From Gammaproteobacteria bacterium (GTDB lineage Bacteria > Pseudomonadota > Gammaproteobacteria > Pseudomonadales > Azotimanducaceae): a stretch of DNA of 64,000 nucleotides. Position numbers and translations under genes: made by a program. Positions 55,001-61,499 of the stretch are shown in pieces (position 1 is the first letter of the stretch; each line of letters begins with the position of its first letter). The notes under the pieces were generated by a model that made no database searches, was not told where the DNA came from, and saw nothing but the letters and a program-made list of their open reading frames with translations. The DNA is taken from NCBI GenBank assembly GCA_009840305.1, contig VXNY01000028.1, positions 185,238 to 249,237 of the forward strand, written 5' to 3'.

Positions 55001-55117
55001 GAGATCATGAACTACATATTTGCGATTTTGGGTCTTATGATCGTGGCTGGAGTTAGCTACCTGTCCCGACGAGTGGTTGGAAATCAGCGCAGTCAGTGGT
55101 TTGGAGCGAATCGATGA
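52073..55117 (+). CDS. Fused ABC-2 permease and GldG-type protein (GldF-GldG fusion)
   Basis: 1014 residues. The first about 240 are an ABC-2 permease with six helices (opening with SKELRLFFGSPIGYLFIAAY-like GldF sequence). About 265-285 is another helix, after which comes the large periplasmic GldG domain (DVTAGQQYTMSDVSKQELAK, QVFEIDQFLMRGGTVLIAT). An insert at about 820-885 is Ala-rich then strongly acidic. A last helix near 985-1005 returns to the membrane, and a basic end follows. In Flavobacteria GldAFG supports gliding; in gammaproteobacteria the fusion's cargo is unknown. Starts with TAATG overlap; the stop overlaps the DUF4340 ATG. Confidence 0.9.
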   Translation: MNSETLIAVASKELRLFFGSPIGYLFIAAYLGLTLFVFFWVETFFARNISDVRPMFESLPVLLIFLCSALTMRIWSDERRTGTLEFIVTLPVTPWELVLGKFAACMTLLILSLLLTLPLPISVAVVGNLDWGPVGAAYSAALLLGAAYLSIGLFVSSRSENQIVTLIISVLVCGVFYMLGSTFLTSLVGTNFADFLSELGSGSRFESITRGVLDVTDFYYYISITASFLVLNVFAVEMIGWTKRGAQERHLNRSFICGLVVLNLVVANIWIAQLPPLRWDVTAGQQYTMSDVSKQELAKLQEPLLIRGYFSAKTHRLLAPLVPQLRDLMSEYSIFGGRNVVVEFIDPVLHPELEDEANKKYGIQPDDFEVEDRYQRSIVKSYFHILIRYGDEFEVLRFQDLIEVKAEGEMELDVQLRNPEYDITRAIARVRSEFQAGGSIFDSVPGSVEFTGYISAEDWLPPELIEVKNSLVEALDEIKENSAGKFSWQILDPIAGDGSLAREIAENFGFQPMAASLFDLNQFYFYLTLSDGASVVSMRLPDSRDVEGFKRLLEEGVKPFTEGLLTSVAIYTSTPSVPQYTGQPQPTARFNDMSGYLRGDYEVQTVDLRGPVPSHADVLMVIGPNDLDQEQVFEIDQFLMRGGTVLIATSAFTTSLMDRTLLANRALTGLDDWLAHHGVNVEQTMVMDVNSGVFPIPVQREVGGFIFEEIQMFDYPFFVDVRHEGFVDDHPIVNNLDQVIFAWGSPLTVDEELNSDREVIEILRSSKDSWTNSAPELMPKYDPSGNSPYVPGIDLEPKLLAVSVKGIFTSFFEESPLLVAAREQAAAEAAAKAAADAEELDADSTETSIPDEENLDVESLDDENTDDDALMEELQELQDGEDDSEAEEDTLGVIGTVISRSPESARLVVLGSSDSLSDIVLNMIGQTHGTIYTQPLQFVANVIDVSMEDSSLLSIRSRGHFSRTLPPLKPAQQRTLEIMNYIFAILGLMIVAGVSYLSRRVVGNQRSQWFGANR

Positions 55118-56049
55118 AACAGAATTTTCTTATAGGACTGTTCGTTGTTCAAGTCTTAGTAATTGCCTTGTTTTTGCTGACTCAATCGGGTGGTGTTCGT
55201 AGTCCGGAAGCATTTTTGGACTTTGATGCTGCGTCCGTTGATAGATTTGTCATAGCTGGTAAAGATGAATCAATCGAATTGACTAAGGACGGAGAACAAT
55301 GGGTTCTTCCCGACGGAAATCCAGCGGATGTGGAAAAAGTCGAAAGGGTCATCGGAAAACTCGCCGATATCGGCGCGGATTGGCCGGTCGCAACTACCCA
55401 GAGTGCAGCTAAGAGGTTTGAAGTTACACAAGCGTCATTTCAAAAACAGATTTCGATCTATTCAGGTGAAAATATGTTAGCGGACCTTTACCTTGGAACT
55501 TCTCCGAGTTTTCGCAGAGTACACGCGCGGCAAGTTAACGACGGCGACATCTACTCGATCGAATTTTCGAATTTTGAAGTGGGGACCTCTTTGAGTGGAT
55601 GGTTAGACAGGAATTTGTTACAACCATCGGGATCAATCCAGTCCTTTGAACGAGTCGGCGCGTACAAATTGGTAAAGGAAGAAGGAAAGTGGACGACGGA
55701 GTCCGACACTGAACTCGACGAATCAAAGGTCCGGAGCTATATGGACCGGTTTGAGTCCCTGTCAGTGTTCGAGCTAAGCGATAATGAATTGGCAGAGGCA
55801 ACCTCTACGACACAGTTTGCTATAGAAGATGACCAAGGTTTCTTTCTGCTCACCATCTATCATTTTGATGTTGCAGATGCATGGGTAGCAGTCAGTGATC
55901 GACGTGGAAGTCAATATGGTGTTGCTACATACATCGGCTCACAACTCATCAAAGACCTCACCGATCTTTCACCGGACATAGAAGTGGATGTTGAATCTGA
56001 CTCTGAGTCAGATGATGACATGGAAGAGATTCTGATCGAAACAGACTAG
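55114..56049 (+). CDS. DUF4340 domain-containing protein
   Basis: 311 residues: one N-terminal membrane anchor (about 4-24) and an extracytoplasmic DUF4340 domain with repeated alpha-beta units, for example EQWVLPDGNPADVEKVERVIGKL (region 60-85) and YKLVKEEGKWTTESD. A Ser/Asp/Glu-rich acidic tail closes it. ATG 55114 shares bases with the upstream stop (ATGA) and has ggag at 55103-55106, so it is preferred to the GTG at 55096. DUF4340 genes regularly follow GldF-GldG fusions, so it is probably a subunit or partner of that exporter. Confidence 0.88.
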   Translation: MKQNFLIGLFVVQVLVIALFLLTQSGGVRSPEAFLDFDAASVDRFVIAGKDESIELTKDGEQWVLPDGNPADVEKVERVIGKLADIGADWPVATTQSAAKRFEVTQASFQKQISIYSGENMLADLYLGTSPSFRRVHARQVNDGDIYSIEFSNFEVGTSLSGWLDRNLLQPSGSIQSFERVGAYKLVKEEGKWTTESDTELDESKVRSYMDRFESLSVFELSDNELAEATSTTQFAIEDDQGFFLLTIYHFDVADAWVAVSDRRGSQYGVATYIGSQLIKDLTDLSPDIEVDVESDSESDDDMEEILIETD

Positions 56050-56051
56050 GT

Positions 56052-56468
56052 TCATCGCTCTGCGATTGCAAGTTCGCGTTTGAACGACTGGATCACGTTT
56101 GATTTACTTGTAATATCGTAAGGGATCGGCGTACCGTGTCCCCATACTGGATTAGGCCAAGCTTCGTCAGTCTTAAGGCGACCGATGACGTGGATGTGTA
56201 ACTGCGGGACTTGATTACCTAACGCAGCGACATTCATTTTGTCGACTCGCTGGTGTTTTTGGATCGCCTCCGAAGCTCTTTCAATTTCTTGGAATAGAAC
56301 ATCTCGATGTTGACTTGGAATTTCGTGAAAGTCTCGCAAGTCCGGAATCTTCGGTACTAAGATGATCCAGGGAAAGCGACTGTCGTTCATTAGAAGTACT
56401 TCACAGAGCTGAAACGAACCCAAATTGAACGTGTCATCTTTAAGTTTTGAATGGATAGAAAACCCCAT
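56052..56468 (-). CDS. HIT family protein
   Basis: Histidine-triad nucleotide hydrolase or transferase fold, about 138 residues from ATG 56468 (MGFSIHSKLKDDTF), the normal start for this subgroup; the frame extends to 56510 but the extra residues are not family-like. The triad region is QLHIHVIGR, and the WPNPVWGHG segment that follows is typical of this bacterial HIT subgroup. The first triad position is Gln, as in some families. Probable substrate is a dinucleoside polyphosphate or AMP derivative, not determined. Converges on the DUF4340 gene with 2 bp between stops. Confidence 0.87.
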   Translation of the reverse strand: MGFSIHSKLKDDTFNLGSFQLCEVLLMNDSRFPWIILVPKIPDLRDFHEIPSQHRDVLFQEIERASEAIQKHQRVDKMNVAALGNQVPQLHIHVIGRLKTDEAWPNPVWGHGTPIPYDITSKSNVIQSFKRELAIAER

Positions 56469-56610
56469 GATATTCGTTAAACCTCTAAGAGAGCGGTGTG
56501 AAGTATACAAAGTAATTGGGTCGAGGAAAGCTATGTCCTATTCACTCAATATTTACCTCAATAAAATGCTCTGCGCAGCAGACTACGTCATTTAACAAGT
56601 ATCGAACGGG

Positions 56611-57015
56611 ATGGAAATGAGCTCTAGATCTGAGGAGAATTTACGGATCGTCTACATTCTCTATATGGTAGGAGCTTTCTTCGGTGCGATAATGTTCGTC
56701 GGAGTGATTCTTGCGTACATTGAAAGGGGTAAGATCACTGATCGATGGCTCGAGAGCCATGTTGAAAAACAGATTCGGATATTCTGGATTTGGTTGATAG
56801 TCTTAGTCGTGCTCGTCGTGGGGACAATTGCTGTAGTTTTCCCCTCCGTGTTTGCATTGTCATCTGGAGACTTTCCAGTCGGAGTCGTCGCCGGATTAGG
56901 AGTTTTGTTCGCGATTTCATTGCTCATACCGTTGGGACTATTTTTGTACGTGCTGATCACTTCGATTCAATCACTCAAGTGTCTTGATAGAGGTGAATCG
57001 ATCGAATCGTTTTAA
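56611..57015 (+). CDS. DUF4870-like membrane protein
   Basis: 134 residues with three hydrophobic helices (about 12-35, 56-80 and 88-118). The pattern VGVILAYIERGKITDRWLESHVEKQIRIFW... is characteristic of the DUF4870 family (shown here by its core WLESHVEKQIRIFW). A short polar end follows (LDRGESIESF). Role unknown. ATG 56611 or 56617 may be used. Monocistronic. Confidence 0.8.
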   Translation: MEMSSRSEENLRIVYILYMVGAFFGAIMFVGVILAYIERGKITDRWLESHVEKQIRIFWIWLIVLVVLVVGTIAVVFPSVFALSSGDFPVGVVAGLGVLFAISLLIPLGLFLYVLITSIQSLKCLDRGESIESF

Positions 57016-57332
57016 TGTTCTCGTTTGTACGATTTTTTGAATATTTTTGTTCCCCCGACTTACAAGTCGGTTTTCCTTGCAATGTCACGATCACGATCTT
57101 GGGCTGAAAAATTTTGGAACCCAGACTCCCCCAAAAAGCGATTTGGATTCTTCGGGATAGGTCTTCCGTGCGTTCTCGGTAGGGTTCTATCCTTTGGAGT
57201 TCTCGAAACAGATTTCTAAAAATGGAAGGGGTTCACGCGATCATCGAATCAGATACATTTAATGTTCGTTTTGGAACCCATTAACATACCGAACGATTAG
57301 TCAACGAATTCCGCGACCACAAAGCTCTTTGT
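57016..57332. other. Intergenic stretch, no convincing gene
   Basis: 317 bp between a plus-strand and a minus-strand gene. An open frame at 57025-57219 encodes 64 residues but has no Shine-Dalgarno, no recognisable family and mixed composition, so it is not called. No RNA or repeat was recognised. Confidence 0.5.
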
Positions 57333-57560
57333 TCAATCCACGAAATGGAAGACGACTACTGTCGAACAGAGCGCGACTACCGAAATTCCAATGACCCCGA
57401 TAAATATCTTTGCAGTACGTTTCGCAGGGACGTCAACTAGTGCTTCATTTTGCTGTTTCGCATCTTGGTCTTTCGGTTTGTTTTGTTTTTGCAAAAACAC
57501 TATCGCGAGGATGATCGCAAGCAAAGTCACCGTAACGATGAGGATCTGTATGAGTCTCAT
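57333..57560 (-). CDS. Small two-TM membrane protein, 75 aa
   Basis: Not recognised. Two hydrophobic helices (about residues 4-23 and 50-72) flank a polar, Gln/Lys/Asp-rich loop of about 25 residues, a clear membrane hairpin. It starts with ATG and stands alone on the minus strand between two plus-strand genes. The regular hydrophobic pattern makes a chance ORF unlikely, though not excluded. Confidence 0.5.
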   Translation of the reverse strand: MRLIQILIVTVTLLAIILAIVFLQKQNKPKDQDAKQQNEALVDVPAKRTAKIFIGVIGISVVALCSTVVVFHFVD

Positions 57561-57813
57561 GAAAAACTATTTGTCCTGAGTGGTAACATTCGAATCGAAA
57601 CCGTCTGTGCCATTGTAGTGCAACACTTTGAGTTCCTAATCGACACATGTTGCGATATTTCTGAATTTGATCAATGGAGCATCAAGTGAAATTATGCCTT
57701 TTTTCGCCCAAGAGCGTGACTCCTATTTATATACTCACACACTGGAACTAAGAATACGGTTTTCTGTCTAACGTACGAGAAATGAGAACTCTTATCCTAG
57801 CGTCAATATCGGT

Positions 57814-58419
57814 GTGAAAGTGACCAATCTCTTACGCAACTTTTCGGTCTTATTTCGTGCTTTAGTCGTATGCGTTCTTACTATTGTGAGCGTTGCTTAC
57901 ATTTCATCTGCAGATGATTCCTCAGACGAGGGGAATCCATCATCCACCAACGATAGTACACTTGATGAAGAAAGTGAGAGGACGGAAGATGAAATGCCCG
58001 ATCCAGACGAAAAGCTACTTGAAGAACTAAAGACTTTCCAGCGACTCTTAGAAGAAAATGACGAATCCAGTCGAGAGTACTCTGATGACACACGATGTAT
58101 TGAAACAAGACGAATACGACACTACCAGGTATTGAGTGAACGTTTTGTTGCATTTGAAATGCGTCTCTCCGACGAAATCTACCTCATACAGTTTGAGCAA
58201 AAATGTCCGGGACTTCAAAAAAGTGGGTCACTCGCATTCGATATTGGGAGCGGACCTGGAGGACGGCTTTGTGTCAGCGATAGTGTTCGACCGCTTGATA
58301 GTGGTCTTGGGACACAAACTGGGACGCTGGGAGGCTGTCGAATCCCTTCGATAGACAAAATCACGAAAGTTCAGCTGGTTCAACTAGAAAGAGGACTCGC
58401 TTCAAATCGCGTAGAATGA
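57814..58419 (+). CDS. DUF6491-like secreted protein
   Basis: 201 residues with a signal peptide (about 15-34, ending near SSA). A Ser/Glu/Asp-rich acidic linker of about 55 residues follows, then a compact domain containing RCIETRRIRHYQVLSERFVAF, EIYLIQFEQKCPGL, RLCVSDSVRPLD and GGCRIPSIDKIT. The four spaced cysteines and the RCI...CPGL...C...C order fit the DUF6491 family, whose role is unknown. GTG start. No operon partner. Confidence 0.65.
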   Translation: MKVTNLLRNFSVLFRALVVCVLTIVSVAYISSADDSSDEGNPSSTNDSTLDEESERTEDEMPDPDEKLLEELKTFQRLLEENDESSREYSDDTRCIETRRIRHYQVLSERFVAFEMRLSDEIYLIQFEQKCPGLQKSGSLAFDIGSGPGGRLCVSDSVRPLDSGLGTQTGTLGGCRIPSIDKITKVQLVQLERGLASNRVE

Positions 58420-58518
58420 TTTCGTCTGCACAATGCAGCCGGTCGTAACATTCGCTCCACTTAATATAAAAACACATCGAAGTTGGCCTATGCTTGATTT
58501 TTACTTCTGGAGAACTAT

Positions 58519-59451
58519 TTGAACGCGACTTCAGAATTGCGCATTGATCTTGTGCAACCAAATTGGAATTCGACCTACATGAGCGCTATTGCGGGCGCGG
58601 CCGCTTACTTTGGTTTGAATTATTCGGCCCCGACGATGTATGTTGAATCTGGCTACTACGCCGCGATCAACATACAACGCGATCTTAAACCTTGTGGTCC
58701 ATATTGTTGGAATCACCGGCCAGTTGCAAGAAACTTAGAGTCAATGGGACTCCGCGTGACTTGGTTACACAGTCCATTCGACTGTGATTCGTCGGATCAT
58801 CGAAAGCATTTACTGGATCAAATTTGTGCTCTCGACGATGAATCCATCCTATGCATGGTGGGTCTTGAGTTTCAGTTACTCTGTCGTCGGGACGCGAAGA
58901 TGTTGTTTTTTGCGATGCCTTGGGGACCAGATGTTCCTACATGCGTTCCTGAACTGTCTTTCGCTGATCTAATCGAGGGGAAACACTTCCCTGGAACCGC
59001 GTGGTTTACTGTTACTCCAACCGGCGTGTCACCTCGTTCGACACGATTACAGAACTCGTTCGAAAGCGCTGTTACTTTCTATGAACAGACTGAACAATCA
59101 AAGGACTCAGAGTACTATTTTGGACCTCGTGCTTGGAAACAATGGGCGGCAAAATTAGAGTCAGGGTGCTATGACAAACATGGACATTGGTGGAGCAGTA
59201 TGGTATGGGGCGAGTCTCGGCGACGAGCTGGCGAGTACTTTGCTAAAGAGTGGGGTAGTGTCCCCAATCTAGGAGTTGAACTTGGCCAAGAATTCACCAC
59301 GATATCAGATTTTGTCAATAAAGCTGCGAGCAACGAAATATCGGATTCGGAACGTGCTGGTTTCATACGTCGAGCACAAAAGATTGAAGCTCGGCTTAGC
59401 GAGACTTTAGAAAAGTGTAAAGACTATTTGAACACTTACGAGTCTAATTAG
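58519..59451 (+). CDS. Uncharacterised protein resembling BtrH-like / C39-like peptidase fold
   Basis: 310 residues, no signal peptide, start TTG at 58519. The segment GAAAYFGLNYSAPTMYVESG followed by LKPCGPYCWNHRPVARNLESMGL resembles proteins of the BtrH N-terminal/C39-like group, where a short helix with a nucleophile precedes a CP-S/G-P motif. The usual cysteine on the first helix is not present (TYMSAIAGAAAYFG), so if the fold is right the protein may be non-catalytic or use another residue. A helical C-terminal region ends in a charged coiled coil. Function is not known; call is tentative. Confidence 0.5.
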   Translation: MNATSELRIDLVQPNWNSTYMSAIAGAAAYFGLNYSAPTMYVESGYYAAINIQRDLKPCGPYCWNHRPVARNLESMGLRVTWLHSPFDCDSSDHRKHLLDQICALDDESILCMVGLEFQLLCRRDAKMLFFAMPWGPDVPTCVPELSFADLIEGKHFPGTAWFTVTPTGVSPRSTRLQNSFESAVTFYEQTEQSKDSEYYFGPRAWKQWAAKLESGCYDKHGHWWSSMVWGESRRRAGEYFAKEWGSVPNLGVELGQEFTTISDFVNKAASNEISDSERAGFIRRAQKIEARLSETLEKCKDYLNTYESN

Positions 59452-59689
59452 TTCGTTTTGTAGGAAGATTGCCGAAGTTGCTCTCCATGTATTTCTACCT
59501 AACGATGCCTCTATTCCTTCAGGTCTTTCGTAGACCATTGACAGCCAATGCTATACGGGTTGATGGGTGTTCAATCTCTTGATCGGACGCGTTCCTGCTC
59601 TTCGTCGAACCGCTAAAATTCACACAATCAAATTTATACATGAATAGGTACTAGAGCTCCTGTTTACAGTAGACTCCGAAGACTAATAG

Positions 59690-60565
59690 ATGACTACGTT
59701 TGACATTCGTGAGCTAGAACGAATCAGCGGTCTAACCGAGCGCCAAATACACAGTGTAGCCCGCCGAGGACTCATTTGTCCTTTGAAAAAACAGCACGAT
59801 CAGTCGGACCCATTGTCCTTTCAAGATATCATCACGCTACGAAAGATTGGGCAGTTGATTTCTGCACACTGTTCGTTCTCGTCAGTTCTCCGACAACTGT
59901 GTGATATTCAGACGAAAAAAGTACCAGATCAGCCGCTATCTGCGTTGAACGTAACAACCATTGGTCCATACTTGGTAATTCGGGTCGAAGGAGTATTTCA
60001 ACACATCACCTCTGGCCAAACATTTTTGAACTTCGATATGGATCACGAAAAGGAACGTTCAAATGTCTTGCAATTTCCATTACATTCCGATACGCCACCG
60101 ACACACTCCTTTGCTGCTACTTTGTCGGAGTCGGAGTTAGAACGCATCCTAGACAGTGATGAATTGACGAGCGATGATTGGTTCAATCTAGGAATTCAAT
60201 TCGAAGCACTCAACGAAAACGTACGTGCTCGTAGTGCATATCGAAATGCTATCGGACTAGACGAAGACAATATTGATGCCTACATTAATCTCGGTCGTTT
60301 ACTCCAACTTGATGACAAATTTCGAGATGCAAAGAAACTATACGAGAAAGTCTTACAACTTCGACCAGAGAATGAGTTAGCAAATTACAACTTAGGGACA
60401 TTGTTCGATATGTTGGATGAGTTTGATTTGGCAGTACGTTATTATCAACGTGCTCCAAATATGGCAATGGCGCACCACAATTTGGCGCGAATTTACGATC
60501 AACTAGGTAATGAAGTCAAAGCAGCTCGGCACTTATCGATCAAGCATGAGTTAGAGCACGAGTAG
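59690..60565 (+). CDS. MerR-like HTH protein with TPR domain
   Basis: 291 residues. The N-terminal about 75 residues look like a MerR-type winged helix (LERISGLTERQIHSVARRGL, then FQDIITLRKIGQLI). A linker follows, then TPR repeats from about 160: DWFNLGIQFEALNENVRARSAYRNAI-type pairs (seen as WFNLGIQFEALNENVRARSA), YINLGRLLQLDDKFRDAKKL, YNLGTLFDMLDEFDLAV and HHNLARIYDQLGNEVKAARH. No ligand-binding or metal-binding domain of ordinary MerR proteins is present. It probably binds DNA and a protein partner. It converges on bfd. Confidence 0.87.
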   Translation: MTTFDIRELERISGLTERQIHSVARRGLICPLKKQHDQSDPLSFQDIITLRKIGQLISAHCSFSSVLRQLCDIQTKKVPDQPLSALNVTTIGPYLVIRVEGVFQHITSGQTFLNFDMDHEKERSNVLQFPLHSDTPPTHSFAATLSESELERILDSDELTSDDWFNLGIQFEALNENVRARSAYRNAIGLDEDNIDAYINLGRLLQLDDKFRDAKKLYEKVLQLRPENELANYNLGTLFDMLDEFDLAVRYYQRAPNMAMAHHNLARIYDQLGNEVKAARHLSIKHELEHE

Positions 60566-60569
60566 CTCG

Positions 60570-60785
60570 CTAGCTTTCGTTAGGTTCGTAATCGTCGGGA
60601 TCTGTTGGTCGAGAAAGGTCGTGGGACTCAGTATTCGCGATTAAGTCTGAAATCATGTAAATACACGAGCCGCAATTCAATCCAACCCCTAGTTGTTTTG
60701 TGACTGCATCAAGGTCTTTGCAACCCGCGCGTACGCATTTAATTATCTGATTCGTAGTTACCGCGCTACAAAGACATACATACAT
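60570..60785 (-). CDS. bfd: Bacterioferritin-associated ferredoxin
   Basis: Small [2Fe-2S] protein that docks on bacterioferritin and reduces it to release iron. About 71 residues from ATG 60785 (MYVCLCSAVT); the frame extends to 60809 but the shorter start is family-like. The cluster ligands are the CxC in VCLCSAV and the CxxC in NCGSCIYMI. A 31-bp palindromic Fur-box-like site begins 6 bp before the ATG, so expression should be iron-regulated. It is divergent from bfr. Confidence 0.92.
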   Translation of the reverse strand: MYVCLCSAVTTNQIIKCVRAGCKDLDAVTKQLGVGLNCGSCIYMISDLIANTESHDLSRPTDPDDYEPNES

Positions 60786-60791
60786 AATACT

Positions 60792-60822
60792 ATTGTAAAT
60801 AATAATCATTATTATTTACAAT
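60792..60822. promoter_or_regulatory. Fur-box-like operator upstream of bfd (and bfr)
   Basis: A perfect 15-bp inverted repeat with one central base: ATTGTAAATAATAAT C ATTATTATTTACAAT. The inner 19 bp (60798-60816) closely resemble the Fur consensus GATAATGATAATCATTATC. It covers the bases just before bfd and lies about 105 bp before bfr, so it is positioned to repress bfd and possibly affect bfr. Confidence 0.85.
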
Positions 60823-60925
60823 TTCAATAGGTTAGATCCCGAAAATACAATCAACTTTGTTGTTTTTTGTTTTAAAATACAAAATAAGTAAACTATACAA
60901 CCTATAGAACATTGAGAACAAAACT

Positions 60926-61399
60926 ATGCAAGTACAAGACCCACAAATCTTTGTTCACTTAAACGCAGTGTTGAAAAATGAACTGACTGCGATTAACCAG
61001 TACTTTCTTCACTCGCGAATGCTGAAAGATTTCGGATTGAACCGACTCGCGCACCATGAATACGAAGAGTCGCTTGAGGAGATGAAACATGCCGACATGT
61101 TGGTTCAACGTATCCTGCTGTTAGAGGGAGTACCGAACTTGCAAGAACTTGGGCACTTGAGGATCGGAGAACGGCCAGAGGAGATGCTAAGATGCGATTT
61201 AGAACTCGAAATGCAGGCACTTCAGGATCTACGCGACGGTATCGAATTTTGCGAATCAGTACGAGATTACGTTTCTCGAGAGCTTTTCGAAAGCATCTTG
61301 GAAAATGAGGAAGAACACGTTGATTGGATCGAAACTCAGTTGGATCTCATTGAGCGCATAGGAGTAGAGAGCTATTTAGAACAGCAAATGCACGAATAG
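60926..61399 (+). CDS. bfr: Bacterioferritin
   Basis: Iron-storage 24-mer with ferroxidase centres and shared haem. 157 residues, normal length. Ferroxidase ligands are present at Glu19, Glu52, His55, Glu95, Glu128 and His131 (EEMKHAD and NEEEHVDW regions). Met53 fits the haem-axial methionine. It is divergent from bfd, whose product unloads it, and precedes feoB (convergent). The leader before the ATG is AT-rich, with a weak gagaac Shine-Dalgarno. Confidence 0.96.
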   Translation: MQVQDPQIFVHLNAVLKNELTAINQYFLHSRMLKDFGLNRLAHHEYEESLEEMKHADMLVQRILLLEGVPNLQELGHLRIGERPEEMLRCDLELEMQALQDLRDGIEFCESVRDYVSRELFESILENEEEHVDWIETQLDLIERIGVESYLEQQMHE

Positions 61400-61426
61400 T
61401 CGTTCATAAGCGATATCGTTGAACGA
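61400..61426. terminator. Possible hairpin after bfr
   Basis: TCGTTCA at 61400-61406 pairs with TGAACGA at 61420-61426 across a 13-nt loop, directly after the bfr stop. No T-run follows on the plus strand (only ggattt), so it may be an mRNA-stabilising hairpin or weak terminator. Confidence 0.35.
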
Positions 61427-61499
61427 GGATTTACGCATTCTTCGCAATAGCTGATACCAAATTGTGGTGCGATACATTGGCACACCTCTGCTAGTTACT

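Noticed and set aside
57025..57219. A 64-residue open frame as a real gene
   Set aside because: No Shine-Dalgarno, no known family, no regular hydrophobic pattern.
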